Source of the DNA: CAWJPW01 sp963844845
GTDB taxonomy: Bacteria; Acidobacteriota; Thermoanaerobaculia; Thermoanaerobaculales; Sulfomarinibacteraceae
Direction: 5' to 3'
Length of the DNA stretch: 64,000 nucleotides
Assembly: GCA_963844845.1 (NCBI GenBank)
Contig: CAWJPW010000005.1
Span: 124,001-188,000 of the forward strand
How positions within the stretch are numbered: position 1 is the first letter of the stretch; each line of letters begins with the position of its first letter. Of the stretch, positions 46,104-55,763 are shown piece by piece. The notes under the pieces were generated by a model. It saw only the letters and a list, made by a program, of their open reading frames with translations. It was not told where the DNA came from and made no database searches. A program made the position numbers and the translations under genes.

Positions 46104-47486
46104 GTGAAGATCACTCAAGGACCAGTGCTGGTCGTTACCTGCTTGGCGTTGGCCATGACCGGCGCAGCGCAGGATGTGCCCTCCAGGCCATCCTCGCCAC
46201 CGCCCACCCAGACTGCAGCGCCATCGGCAGAGAGCTCTCCGAGCTCGGCTCTCGTCGTTTCCATCGATGACTCCCGGTTGAAGCTGCTCGTCACCGACGT
46301 GCTGGAGCGCAACCCGAAGCTCGCGATCCTCACCACCGAGGCACACGCCGCAGCCGAGAAGGCTCCGCAAGTGCGAGCCCTTCCCGATCCCGTGGCCGGC
46401 GTCACCGCCTTCCTCATGAGCCCCCAGACCCGGGTGGGACCGCAGCAGGCGGCACTCAGCCTCTCGCAGCACCTCCCGTGGTTTGGCAAGCTCCGGTTGC
46501 GCGAGCAGACCGCCATCGCCGAGGCCGCCGCCGCCGAGGCAAGAGTGGAGGCCGAGCGCCTTCGCCTGGTGACCGAGGCCCGCCGTGAGTACTACGAGCT
46601 CGCCTTTCTCCACGCGTATGAGCAGGTGGTCACCAGCGACCGGGCCACGCTCGGCCACTACGAGGAGCTGGCGCGGGCCCGCTACGCCTCCGGCGTGGGC
46701 CACGAGGAGGGCGTCGTCAAGATCCAGGCCGAGATCACCCGCGACGACACGCGGTTGCTGGACATCAGAGCCCGGCGTGCGACCCTCACAGCGTCGCTCA
46801 ACGCTCTCCGCGATCAGCCCGCGAGCACTGCTTTGCAGGTGACCGGGATTCCGGACCTCCCCGAGCTCCAGCTGGCCCTGGCCTCCCTGAGCCCCATTGC
46901 GGTCGCCCGCCGGCCCGAGGTCGCCGCGGCTGACGCCGCCATCCAGGCGGCCCAGGACCGCATCGACCTCGCGGGGAAGGCCTACGACCCCGACGTCACC
47001 GTGGGCCTCAACTACGCGTTGGTGGGCACCCGGAGCGACGCGGCCGGGCGCGCGAACCCGCCGGAGGACAACGGCCAGGACATCCTCGGTCTGTCGGCCG
47101 GCATCAACCTGCCGGTCCACCGCCGCAAGCTCGCCGCCGGGGTCGAGGAGGCCACCGCCAAGCGGTTGGCAGCCAGTGAGACCCGCCGCCAGGTGGTCGC
47201 CGACATCGAGCAGACGCTGGGCGATCTCACCACCCGGATCCCTCTCATCTGGCAGCGCCTCCATCTCTTCACGGCCGTGCTCACTGTTCAGGCCCGGCAG
47301 TCGCTCGCGTCCGCCGAGGCCGGGTACGAAGCCGGCACCCTCAACGCCCTCGACCTCCTCGACGCCGAACGCGTCCTGCTGGAGGTTCGCACCGCCACCG
47401 AGCGGGCGCGCACGGACTACGCAGTGGCCGTGACTCAGCTCGAGGGCGCCGTCGGCGCGCCCGTCCGACCTGCAGGGGAGAACTGA
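46104..47486 (+). CDS. TolC-family outer-membrane efflux protein (CusC-like)
   Basis: Outer-membrane channel of a tripartite RND pump, 460 residues. Seen: signal peptide (about 1-22), two OEP repeats with long coiled-coil helices (EAAAAEARVEAERLRLVTEARREYYELAF near 138-166; AGYEAGTLNALDLLDAERVL near 413-432). Starts at GTG, preceded by AGGAAAGGAACC. The stop is one base from the cusB ATG. It is the outer part of the copper/silver pump whose other parts follow. Confidence 0.9.
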   Translation: MKITQGPVLVVTCLALAMTGAAQDVPSRPSSPPPTQTAAPSAESSPSSALVVSIDDSRLKLLVTDVLERNPKLAILTTEAHAAAEKAPQVRALPDPVAGVTAFLMSPQTRVGPQQAALSLSQHLPWFGKLRLREQTAIAEAAAAEARVEAERLRLVTEARREYYELAFLHAYEQVVTSDRATLGHYEELARARYASGVGHEEGVVKIQAEITRDDTRLLDIRARRATLTASLNALRDQPASTALQVTGIPDLPELQLALASLSPIAVARRPEVAAADAAIQAAQDRIDLAGKAYDPDVTVGLNYALVGTRSDAAGRANPPEDNGQDILGLSAGINLPVHRRKLAAGVEEATAKRLAASETRRQVVADIEQTLGDLTTRIPLIWQRLHLFTAVLTVQARQSLASAEAGYEAGTLNALDLLDAERVLLEVRTATERARTDYAVAVTQLEGAVGAPVRPAGEN

Positions 47487-47487
47487 C

Positions 47488-49077
47488 ATGAACGAAACCC
47501 ACGGCACCTCGCAACACCGCCCTCTCCGGCGCGTACTCGCGCCCCTCGCCTGGGTTGTGCTCGGCGCCGGCCTGGCGCTGCTCGTCGTCGCGGACCCGTT
47601 CCACCTCATCCACCGGCGAACGGTGGGCTCCCCCGAGGCTCCGGTGATGGCCGCCACCACGCCCGGCGCCGCCGCCGACGGCGACGCCCACCATCAGCTC
47701 TGGACCTGCGGCATGCATCCCCAGGTCATCGAGGATCACCCCGGCACGTGCCCCATCTGCGGCATGAACCTGGTGCCGCTGAAGAGCAACGGCGAGAACC
47801 AGGAGCCCGCGAGCGCCCCGGGCGTCGCCGGGGAGGAGAATGTCTCCGCTCGCCAAGGCGCCACGGCAGCCGCCGCCTCCGAGAAGGGGGCCTCCGGCAA
47901 GCGCAAGATCCTCTTCTACCGCAACCCCATGGACCCGTCGATCACCTCGCCTGTGCCGCGCAAGGACGACATGGGGATGGACTATGTGCCGGTGTACGCC
48001 GACGAGGCGGAGTCGGCGGCGACCAGCGGCGCTACCGTCACCATCGACCCCGTCGTCCAGCAGAACATGAACGTGACCACCGAGACGGTCCAGACGCGTG
48101 ACGTCTCGCGCCAGATCCGCACCGTCGGCTACCTCGACTACGACCAGGAAAAGATGGTCTCGGTCACCACCAAGTACCCGGGCTTCGTGGAGAAGGTCTC
48201 GGTCAACTACGTGGGCCAGCCCGTGCGCAGAGGCGAGCACCTCTTCGACGTCTACGCCCCGGAGCTGGTGCAGACCGAGCAGGAGCTGCTCTCGGCCGCC
48301 CGCTACGTCGAGCAGATGAAGAACGCCCCGGCGGACGCCCTCAAGCGCGCCCGGGCCCTCCTCGACGCTGCCCGCACCCGCCTCTCGTACTGGGACATCG
48401 CCGACGACCAGATCGAGCGGATGATGGCCAGCGGCAAGGTCTTCCGCACCCTCGCCGTCGTCGCCCCGGCTTCGGGCGTGGTGACGCAGCGCATGGACGG
48501 CCTCGAGGGCATGGCCATCCGCCCGGGCATGGAGCTCATGCACATCGCCGACATGTCGACGCTCTGGCTCACCGTGGAGGTGTTCGAGGACCAGCTCCCG
48601 TGGGTCCACGTGGGCAGCCCCGCGAACGTCAAGCTCACCTACTTCCCCGGCGAGTCCTTCACCGGCCGGGTGCGCTACATCGAGCCGTCGGTGTCGGAGA
48701 AGACCCGCACCGTTCAGCTCACCCTCGAGGTCCCCAACCGCGGAGGCCGACTGCGCTCGGGCATGTACGCCACGGTGACCTTCTCACCGGTGGCCGCTAA
48801 GGACGCCATCGCGGTGCCGTCTGACGCCGTCATTCGCACCGGCGAGCGCAACGTGGTGATTCTCGCCCTCGGCGACGGCCGCTTCGCGCCGCGCGACGTG
48901 GTACTCGGCCCGGCCGGCGAGGGCTGGGTGCAGGTGCTCTCGGGGCTTTCGGCCGGCGACGAGGTCGTCACCTCGGCCCAGTTCCTCATCGACTCCGAGT
49001 CCAACCTGCGCGACGCCATCCAGAAGATGATCGAGACCAAGCGCCACGAGGCGCAGGGGGGTGGCGATGCTCAATAA
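47488..49077 (+). CDS. RND efflux periplasmic adaptor (CusB-like) with N-terminal heavy-metal-binding domain
   Basis: Membrane-fusion protein of 529 residues. Seen: an N-terminal anchor (about 18-36); a heavy-metal-binding domain at 71-98, WTCGMHPQVIEDHPGTCPICGM with its C-x-MHP and CPxCGM ligands; a second, YRNPMDPSITSPVPRKDDMGMDYVPVY-like, at about 148-175, typical of CusB; then barrel-sandwich and beta-barrel domains. The Met-rich second block is where CusB takes copper. It overlaps cusA by 17 bp. The first block is not in E. coli CusB and gives this adaptor an extra metal site. Confidence 0.91.
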   Translation: MNETHGTSQHRPLRRVLAPLAWVVLGAGLALLVVADPFHLIHRRTVGSPEAPVMAATTPGAAADGDAHHQLWTCGMHPQVIEDHPGTCPICGMNLVPLKSNGENQEPASAPGVAGEENVSARQGATAAAASEKGASGKRKILFYRNPMDPSITSPVPRKDDMGMDYVPVYADEAESAATSGATVTIDPVVQQNMNVTTETVQTRDVSRQIRTVGYLDYDQEKMVSVTTKYPGFVEKVSVNYVGQPVRRGEHLFDVYAPELVQTEQELLSAARYVEQMKNAPADALKRARALLDAARTRLSYWDIADDQIERMMASGKVFRTLAVVAPASGVVTQRMDGLEGMAIRPGMELMHIADMSTLWLTVEVFEDQLPWVHVGSPANVKLTYFPGESFTGRVRYIEPSVSEKTRTVQLTLEVPNRGGRLRSGMYATVTFSPVAAKDAIAVPSDAVIRTGERNVVILALGDGRFAPRDVVLGPAGEGWVQVLSGLSAGDEVVTSAQFLIDSESNLRDAIQKMIETKRHEAQGGGDAQ

Positions 49078-52000
49078 GATCATCGAGTGGTCCCTGCGCA
49101 ACCAGTTCATGGTGATCGTGGGGGTCGTGTTCGCCATCCTCGGCGGGATCTGGGCGATCCAGCACACACGCCTTGACGCCATCCCCGACCTCTCGGACGT
49201 GCAGGTGATCGTTTACACCAAGTACCCGGGGCAGGCGCCCCAGGTGGTGGAGGACCAGGTCACCTACCCCATCACCTCGAAGATGCTGGCGGTGCCGTAC
49301 GCCAAGGTCGTCCGCGGCTACTCGTTCTTCGGTTACTCGTTCGTGTACGTGATCTTCGAGGACGGCACCGACCTCTACTGGGCGCGGTCGCGGGTGCTGG
49401 AGTACCTCAACGGCATGGGCGGCCAGCTCCCCGAAGGGGTCTCACCCCAGCTGGGGCCGGACGCCACCGGGGTCGGCTGGGCGTTCATGTACGTGCTCAA
49501 CTCGCCCAAGCGCTCGCTCGCCCAGCTGCGCTCCTACCAGGACTGGTACCTCAAGTACGGGTTGACGTCGGTGGACGGCGTCTCCGAGGTGGCCTCCATC
49601 GGCGGCTTTGTGCGCCAGTACCAGATCGAGGTCGACCCGGTGAAGCTGCGCGCCTACGGCGTCTCGCTGCAGAAGATCAAGATGGCGGTCAAGCGCTCCA
49701 ACAACGACGTCGGCGGCCGCCTGGTGGAGATGGGCGAGAAGGAGTTCATGGTCCGCGGCCTCGGCTACGTCAAGCAGGTCAAGGACCTCGAGCAAGTCCC
49801 CCTGGGGGTGGGCCCGGGGGGCACCCCGATCCTCGTCAAGGACGTCGCCCACGTCACGATCGGGCCCGAGATCCGGCGCGGACTCGCCGACTGGAACGGT
49901 GAGGGCGAGACGGTGGGCGGCGTGGTAGTGGTGCGCTACGGCGCCGACACCCTGTCCACCATCGCCAAGGTCAAGACGCGCCTGGCCGAGCTCAAGCAGG
50001 GCCTGCCCGACGACGTGACGATCTCGGTGGCCTACGACCGCACCGGGCTCATCGACCGCTCCATCAAGACCCTGACCCACACCCTGCTCGAGGAGTCGGT
50101 CATCGTCGCCCTGGTGTGCATCGTCTTCCTCTTTCACTTCCGCTCGGCCTTCGTGGCGATCTTCTCCATCCCGGTGTCGATCCTGCTCGCCTTCATCGTC
50201 ATGAAGATCCAGGGGCTGGGCGCCAACATCATGAGCCTGGGAGGGATTGCCATCTCCATCGGAGTCCTGGTGGACGCCTCCATCATCATGGTGGAGAACG
50301 CCCACAAGCACTACGAGGAGTGGCGCGGCAAACGCTCCCACTTCGAGATCATCCTGCGCTCGGCCCAGGAGGTAGGCCCGACGCTCTTCTTCAGCCTGCT
50401 GGTGATCACGGTGTCGTTCTTGCCGATCTTCACCCTGCAGGCGCAGGAAGGCCGGCTGTTCAAGCCGCTCGCGTTCACCAAGACCTACTCGGTGGGCCTC
50501 GCCTCCCTCGTGGCGGTGACCGTCATCCCGGTACTCATGTACTGGTTCGTCCGCGGCAAGATCCACTCCGAGGAGACCCACCCCATCTCCAGGGTGCTGC
50601 AGCGCGTCTACACCCCGTTCCTCAACCTCGCCCTGCGCTGGCGCTGGGCGGTGGTGCTGGTCTCGATCATCCTCGTCGCCGTTACCTGGATTCCCATGCA
50701 GCGGATGGGCTCCGAGTTCATGCCGCCGCTGTGGGAGGGCGACCTCCTCTACATGCCCACCACGTTTCCCGGGATCTCCATCACCAAGGCCAAGGAGCTG
50801 CTGCAGCAGACCGACAAGATCATCAAGACCTTCCCCGAGGTGGAGTCGGTCTTCGGCAAGGTGGGCCGCGCCGACACGGCCACCGACCCCGCTCCCCTCT
50901 CCATGCTCGAGACCACCATCCGGCTCAAGGATCCGTCCGAGTGGCGGCCGGGGATGACCAAGGACAAGCTCGTCGACGAGATGAACCAGGCGATTCAGTT
51001 CCCGGGGGTCACCAACGCCTGGACCATGCCCATCAAGACCCGCATCGACATGCTCTCCACCGGCATCAAGACCCCGGTGGGGGTCAAGATCGCGGGGCCG
51101 GATCTTTCCGAGCTCCAGCGCATCGGCAAGCAGGTCGAGGCCGCAGTGAAGCCGCTGCCCGGGACCCTGTCCGCCTATGCCGAGCGGGTCATGGGCGGCA
51201 ACTACCTGGACTTCGACATCGACCGCGAGGCCGCGGCCCGCTACGGGCTCACGGTGGGTGACGTGGAGGACGTCATCTCCTCGGCCATCGGCGGGATGAA
51301 CGTGTCGTGGACGGTGGAAGGCCTCGAGCGCTACCCCATCAACATCCGCTACCCGCGTGAGCTGCGCGACAACGTCGAGCAGCTCGGCGAGATCCTGGTG
51401 ACCGCGCCCACCGGCGCCCAGGTGCCCCTCAACCAGGTGGCCACCATCCGCCTCCACCAGGGGCCGCCGGCCATCAAGTCCGAGAACGCCCGGCCCAACG
51501 CCTGGGTGTACGTGGACCTCAAGGGGATCGACGTCGGCACCTGGGTGCAGCGGGCGCAGAAGGTGGTGGCCGAAGACGTCAAGCTGCCCGCGGGCTACAC
51601 CATCTTCTGGTCCGGGCAGTACGAGTACATGCAGCGGGCCAAGCAGCGCCTCCTGGTCATCGTCCCCATCACGCTGTTCCTGATCTTCCTCATTCTCTAC
51701 GTCAACACCAAGTCCGTCGTCAAGACCGCCATCGTGCTGTCGGCGGTGCCGTTCTCCATCGTCGGCTCGGTGTGGCTGCTTTACGCCCTCCACTACAACT
51801 GGTCCATCGCCGTGTGGGTCGGCCTCATCGCGTTGGCAGGGCTGTCCGCCGAGACCGGCGTGGTGATGCTGCTCTACCTCGACATCGCGTTCGACCGGTG
51901 GTCCAGCGAAGGTCGCATGGCAAGCTACGCGGACCTCGTGGAGGCCGTCGACCACGGCGCGGTCAAGCGCATCCGGCCGAAGATGATGACCGTGCTGGCC

Positions 52001-52216
52001 ATCCTCTTCTCCCTGGGCCCGGTGCTGTGGGCCAGCGGCGCCGGCGCCGACGTCATGCGGCGCATCGCGGCACCCATGGTGGGCGGTGTGCTCAGCTCGT
52101 TCATCGCCGAGCTCATCGTCTTCCCGGCCATCTACTTCATCTGGCGGTCGATCAAGCTCACGCGCTCGCCGCTCTACGCCCACAGTGGCAGCGGTCCCGC
52201 GCCGACCAGGGACTGA
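49061..52216 (+). CDS. Heavy-metal RND efflux transporter (CusA/CzcA family)
   Basis: Proton-driven inner-membrane pump of 1051 residues. Seen: 12 helices in the RND pattern; IPDLSDVQVIVYTKYPGQAPQVVEDQVTYPI after the first helix (positions about 45-75), GGIAISIGVLVDASIIMVENAHK in TM4 with its Asp, and VKIAGPDLSEL in the periplasmic head. The LSDVQV and three-Met arrangement favour copper/silver (CusA) over CzcA, which is inferred. Start GTG at 49061 or ATG at 49067, inside the end of cusB. Followed by the PII-like gene after 11 bp. Confidence 0.92.
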   Translation: MAMLNKIIEWSLRNQFMVIVGVVFAILGGIWAIQHTRLDAIPDLSDVQVIVYTKYPGQAPQVVEDQVTYPITSKMLAVPYAKVVRGYSFFGYSFVYVIFEDGTDLYWARSRVLEYLNGMGGQLPEGVSPQLGPDATGVGWAFMYVLNSPKRSLAQLRSYQDWYLKYGLTSVDGVSEVASIGGFVRQYQIEVDPVKLRAYGVSLQKIKMAVKRSNNDVGGRLVEMGEKEFMVRGLGYVKQVKDLEQVPLGVGPGGTPILVKDVAHVTIGPEIRRGLADWNGEGETVGGVVVVRYGADTLSTIAKVKTRLAELKQGLPDDVTISVAYDRTGLIDRSIKTLTHTLLEESVIVALVCIVFLFHFRSAFVAIFSIPVSILLAFIVMKIQGLGANIMSLGGIAISIGVLVDASIIMVENAHKHYEEWRGKRSHFEIILRSAQEVGPTLFFSLLVITVSFLPIFTLQAQEGRLFKPLAFTKTYSVGLASLVAVTVIPVLMYWFVRGKIHSEETHPISRVLQRVYTPFLNLALRWRWAVVLVSIILVAVTWIPMQRMGSEFMPPLWEGDLLYMPTTFPGISITKAKELLQQTDKIIKTFPEVESVFGKVGRADTATDPAPLSMLETTIRLKDPSEWRPGMTKDKLVDEMNQAIQFPGVTNAWTMPIKTRIDMLSTGIKTPVGVKIAGPDLSELQRIGKQVEAAVKPLPGTLSAYAERVMGGNYLDFDIDREAAARYGLTVGDVEDVISSAIGGMNVSWTVEGLERYPINIRYPRELRDNVEQLGEILVTAPTGAQVPLNQVATIRLHQGPPAIKSENARPNAWVYVDLKGIDVGTWVQRAQKVVAEDVKLPAGYTIFWSGQYEYMQRAKQRLLVIVPITLFLIFLILYVNTKSVVKTAIVLSAVPFSIVGSVWLLYALHYNWSIAVWVGLIALAGLSAETGVVMLLYLDIAFDRWSSEGRMASYADLVEAVDHGAVKRIRPKMMTVLAILFSLGPVLWASGAGADVMRRIAAPMVGGVLSSFIAELIVFPAIYFIWRSIKLTRSPLYAHSGSGPAPTRD

Positions 52217-52227
52217 GAGGAAGAGCC

Positions 52228-52572
52228 ATGAAGGAGATCAAGGCGTACATCCGAGTCGTCAAGGTGGACGACGTCATCCACGCGCTGCGGGCGGGAGGAG
52301 CTCCCGGCATCACCGTCGCCCGCGTGCACGGCGTCGGCTACGGCTACGAGGCGTACCTGTTCACCCTGGCGCCCTCAGAGCTCAAGAAGACCTCCGAGGT
52401 GGCCAAGCTCGAGGTCGTCTGCGAGGACGACTGCGCCGATGCCGCCGTCAGAATCATCGTCAACGCCGCCCGCACCGGCGACCCGGGTGACGGCATCGTG
52501 TTCGTCACCCCCGTCGAGCGGGCCGTCAAGATCCGCAGCGGAGCCGAAAGCTCCGCTGCGCTGCAAAAGTAA
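52228..52572 (+). CDS. PII-like signalling protein of the efflux-associated (PII-NG) type
   Basis: A 114-residue PII-fold protein. Seen: MKEIKAYIRVVKVDDVIHAL at the N-terminus, a short T-loop region with GITVARVHGVGYG, and the C-terminal PII block TGDPGDGIVFVTPVERAVKIRSG near 84-106 (positions). It lacks the RGxxxxYxG uridylylation loop of GlnB/GlnK. A distinct PII group encoded beside heavy-metal RND pumps has been noted in the literature, and this gene fits it. It probably senses a nucleotide or metal to adjust CusA; this is inference. ATG 52228 follows AGAGGAAGAG. Confidence 0.82.
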   Translation: MKEIKAYIRVVKVDDVIHALRAGGAPGITVARVHGVGYGYEAYLFTLAPSELKKTSEVAKLEVVCEDDCADAAVRIIVNAARTGDPGDGIVFVTPVERAVKIRSGAESSAALQK

Positions 52573-52583
52573 GGGAGGATCCC

Positions 52584-53087
52584 ATGCGTCGACTCGCTCT
52601 CTTCGTTACCCTGGCGGCCCTGGTGGCCGTTCCCAGCCTGGCAGTCGCCGGCCAGAGCGTCACCGCCTTCGACACCATCACCACCCACTACGAGGCCATC
52701 CGCCAGGCGCTCCTGCACGACAGCACCGCTGACGTGGCGGTCCACGCGAGGGCCATCGCCGCCGAGGCCGCCGCCCCCACTGCCCGGTTCGACGCGGCCC
52801 AGGCCGACGTACCAGCCGACAACTCCTCGGAGTGCACTGCCCTGCTGCCCGAGGTGGAGAAGAGCGCCAAGGCTCTGGCGGCGTCCACTGATCTCGAGGC
52901 CGCTCGTGCGGCCTTCGGCGAGCTCTCCAAGCCGATGGTGCGCTACCGCGAGATGGCCACCGGCAACCGGCCCGAGGTGGTCTACTGCCCCATGGCCAAG
53001 AAGAGCTGGCTGCAGCCCGCCGGCGAGATCGGCAACCCGTACCTCGGCCAGAAGATGGCCCGCTGCGGCAACGTCGTGTCCAAGTAG
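52584..53087 (+). CDS. DUF3347 periplasmic protein with CPMA...NPYxG copper-type motif
   Basis: A 167-residue exported protein. Seen: signal peptide (1-22, ending SLAVA), helical DUF3347 body beginning HYEAIRQALLHDSTADVAVHARAIAAEAA (positions about 35-63), and a terminal VYCPMAKKSWLQPAGEIGNPYLGQKMARCG (positions about 132-162), in which the Cys, Met and final Cys are candidate Cu(I) ligands. DUF3347 is commonly fused to or encoded with CusB-type adaptors. It probably holds copper in the periplasm for the pump; not proven. GGGAGG ends 5 bases before the ATG. Confidence 0.82.
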   Translation: MRRLALFVTLAALVAVPSLAVAGQSVTAFDTITTHYEAIRQALLHDSTADVAVHARAIAAEAAAPTARFDAAQADVPADNSSECTALLPEVEKSAKALAASTDLEAARAAFGELSKPMVRYREMATGNRPEVVYCPMAKKSWLQPAGEIGNPYLGQKMARCGNVVSK

Positions 53088-53101
53088 TCCTTCTCCTGTC
53101 T

Positions 53102-53137
53102 GCCCTCCGGGCCCGCCGCGGCGCGGGCCCGGAGGGC
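53102..53137 (+). other. 14-bp GC-rich hairpin between the DUF3347 gene and copA
   Basis: GCCCTCCGGGCCCG pairs perfectly with CGGGCCCGGAGGGC around an 8-base loop. It is followed by CCTCTTGACC, not a T-tract. It may end some transcripts or protect the upstream mRNA, setting pump and ATPase at different levels. Confidence 0.5.
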
Positions 53138-53160
53138 CCTCTTGACCAAGGGAGCGAACC

Positions 53161-55629
53161 ATGGCCCGCGATCCGGTATGCGGCATGCACGTAGAACCGA
53201 ACACATCAGAGCACAGCGCCGAGCACGGGGGGCGGACGTACTGGTTCTGCTCCGCACGGTGCCGCGAGCGCTTCGTGGCAGACCCCGATCGTTATGGCAG
53301 CCAGGAAGGTCCCGAGAGCCCGTCTCAGGAGCACGATCACCCCGCAGGCCACGGCGTCCACGCCCACGCCCATGCCGGGCACCAGGGGCCGGCGGCGGGC
53401 GGCGGTGACTACACCTGCCCGATGCACCCCGAGGTGCGGCAGAAGGACCCGGGCGCCTGCCCCCAGTGCGGCATGCCCCTGGAGCCCGTGACCGTGGCGA
53501 CCCCCGGCCAGAAGGTGGAGTACACCTGCCCGATGCACCCCGAGGTGGTGCAGGACTCACCCGGCAGCTGCCCCATCTGCGGCATGGCCCTGGAGCCGCG
53601 CACGGTCACCCTGGAGGAGGGCGAGAACCCCGAGCTCAAGGACATGACCCGGCGCTTCTGGGGGGCCACCGCGATGGGGCTTCCGGTGCTGATTGTGGCC
53701 ATGGCCGAGCACATCCCCAGCATCCACCTCGCGGCGTTGGCGCCGGAGCGATTCTGGGTCTTCTTCCAGCTGGTGCTCAGCACCCCGGTCGTCCTGTGGG
53801 CCGGCTGGCCTCTCCTGGAGCGCGGCTGGCGCTCGGTGGTCAACCGCAGCCTCAACATGTTCACCCTCATCGGCATGGGAGTAGGCGTGGCCTACCTCTA
53901 CAGCCTCGTTGCGGCCCTGGCGCCGGGCCTCTTCCCAGCGTCCTTCCGCGGCGCCAGCGGGCAGGTCGGCGTCTACTTCGAGGCCGCAGCCATGATCACG
54001 GCCCTCGTGCTCCTGGGCCAGGTGATGGAGCTGAGGGCGCGCAGCCAGACCTCGGCGGCGATCAAATCGCTCCTCGGTCTGGCGCCCAAGACCGCGCGCC
54101 GCATCGAGGCCGACGGAACCGAGCACGACGTACCGCTGGAGAAGGTGCAGCCCGGCGACCGCCTGCGCGTGCGTCCCGGCGAGAAGGTCCCGGTGGACGG
54201 CACCGTCAGCGACGGCACCAGCTCCGTGGACGAGTCGATGGTGACCGGTGAGGCCATTCCGGTGGAGAAATCAGCGGGCGACGGGGTCATCGGCGCGACC
54301 ATCAACGGCACCGGCTCGCTCGTGATTGAAGCTGAGCGGGTGGGGGCCGACACTCTCCTCTCACGGATCGTCCAGATGGTGGCCGAGGCGCAGCGCAGCA
54401 GGGCGCCAATCCAGAAGCTGGCCGACCAGGTCGCGGGCTACTTCGTCCCGACGGTGCTGGGCGCCGCGGCGGTGACCTTCGTGGTGTGGGCAGCGTGGGG
54501 GCCGCAGCCAGCCATGGCCTTCGCGCTCGTCAATGCTGTGGCGGTTCTCATCATCGCCTGCCCCTGCGCACTCGGCCTCGCCACTCCCATGTCCATCATG
54601 GTGGCGAGTGGCAAGGGCGCCACCGCCGGGGTGCTGTTCAAGAACGCCGAGGCCATCGAGGTGATGCGCAAGGTGGACACACTGGTGGTGGACAAGACCG
54701 GCACCCTCACCGAGGGACGTCCCCGCCTGGTTACGGTGTCAGCAGCGTCCGGCGTCGAGGAGGCCGATCTTCTGTCCCTCGCGGCCAGCCTCGAGCGCGG
54801 CAGCGAGCACCCCCTCGCAGCGGCCATCGTCGCCGGCGCCGAGGAGCGAGGTGCGGTACTCGAGGTCAGCTCGAACTTCACCTCGCACACCGGCAAGGGC
54901 GTCGTGGGAACAGTCAGCGGGAAGACGGTCGCCCTCGGCAACGAAGCGCTCATGGAGCAGCTTGACGTGTCGCTCGAGCAGCTCAGTGCCGCCGCAGAAG
55001 CTCTGCGCGGCGACGGCCAGACGGCGATGTTCGTCGCCTTGGACGGCCGCGCCGCCGGCATCCTCGGCGTCGCCGACCCGGTCAAGGCGACCACCCCCGA
55101 CGCGATCCGGCGGCTGCACGAGGAGGGGATGCGGGTGGTCATGCTCACCGGCGACAGCCGCACCACCGCCGAGGCTGTGGCCCGCAAGCTCGACATCGAC
55201 GAGGTGTTGGCCGAGGTGCTGCCGGACCAGAAGGCGGACGTGGTCAAGCGCTTCCAGGCCGCGGGGCGGGTGGTGGCGATGGCCGGCGACGGCATCAACG
55301 ACGCCCCGGCCCTTGCCCAGGCGCAGGTGGGTATCGCCATGGGTACCGGCACCGACGTCGCCATGGAGTCGGCCGGGGTCACCCTGGTCAAGGGCGACCT
55401 CGGTGGCATCGTACGCGCCCGGGTGCTGTCCCGCGCCACCATGCGCAACATCAAGCAGAACCTTTTCTGGGCGTTCGCCTACAACTCACTTGGGGTGCCG
55501 CTGGCGGCGGGTGTCCTGTACCCGTTCTTCGGCATCCTCCTCTCCCCCATCATCGCCGCCGCCGCCATGAGCTTCAGCTCGGTGTCGGTGATCGGGAACG
55601 CGCTCCGGCTCCGCCGGGTACGACTGTAG
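53161..55629 (+). CDS. copA: Copper-exporting P1B-type ATPase with N-terminal YHS and two heavy-metal-binding domains
   Basis: ATP-driven Cu(I) exporter of the inner membrane, 822 residues. Seen: a YHS domain at 4-45 (DPVCGM...YWFCSARC), a His-rich linker at 57-75, two metal-binding blocks at 84-110 and 121-147 (each YTCPMHPEV...PGxCPxCGM), eight helices, the CPC metal site at 467-469, phosphorylated DKTGT at 511, and GDGINDAPALAQAQVGIAMGTGTD near 710. No ferredoxin-like HMA domain with CxxC is present; the YHS and Cys-Met-His blocks replace it. The CPC motif and lack of HMA fit the CopA/CopB-like clade. Follows the DUF3347 gene. Confidence 0.93.
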   Translation: MARDPVCGMHVEPNTSEHSAEHGGRTYWFCSARCRERFVADPDRYGSQEGPESPSQEHDHPAGHGVHAHAHAGHQGPAAGGGDYTCPMHPEVRQKDPGACPQCGMPLEPVTVATPGQKVEYTCPMHPEVVQDSPGSCPICGMALEPRTVTLEEGENPELKDMTRRFWGATAMGLPVLIVAMAEHIPSIHLAALAPERFWVFFQLVLSTPVVLWAGWPLLERGWRSVVNRSLNMFTLIGMGVGVAYLYSLVAALAPGLFPASFRGASGQVGVYFEAAAMITALVLLGQVMELRARSQTSAAIKSLLGLAPKTARRIEADGTEHDVPLEKVQPGDRLRVRPGEKVPVDGTVSDGTSSVDESMVTGEAIPVEKSAGDGVIGATINGTGSLVIEAERVGADTLLSRIVQMVAEAQRSRAPIQKLADQVAGYFVPTVLGAAAVTFVVWAAWGPQPAMAFALVNAVAVLIIACPCALGLATPMSIMVASGKGATAGVLFKNAEAIEVMRKVDTLVVDKTGTLTEGRPRLVTVSAASGVEEADLLSLAASLERGSEHPLAAAIVAGAEERGAVLEVSSNFTSHTGKGVVGTVSGKTVALGNEALMEQLDVSLEQLSAAAEALRGDGQTAMFVALDGRAAGILGVADPVKATTPDAIRRLHEEGMRVVMLTGDSRTTAEAVARKLDIDEVLAEVLPDQKADVVKRFQAAGRVVAMAGDGINDAPALAQAQVGIAMGTGTDVAMESAGVTLVKGDLGGIVRARVLSRATMRNIKQNLFWAFAYNSLGVPLAAGVLYPFFGILLSPIIAAAAMSFSSVSVIGNALRLRRVRL

Positions 55630-55763
55630 TCCGGTGCTGCTGCTAAGGATGCAAGGAGGTACCAGCGACGCCCGTCGTCAACCCCTGATCACCCCTCGAT
55701 CAACACGCGCAACACACGCGGACTCGAACGTGTGGAGCCCATCGGTTTCAAGGAGGACATCGA

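Noticed and set aside
45420..47660. 746-residue open frame antisense to cusC
   Set aside because: It spans the copper promoter and three real genes; low-complexity shadow composition.
49442..52183. 913-residue open frame antisense to cusA
   Set aside because: Its composition (runs of Asp, His, Gly, Glu and Arg) is what the complement of a high-GC gene gives; cusA on the other strand has full family sequence.
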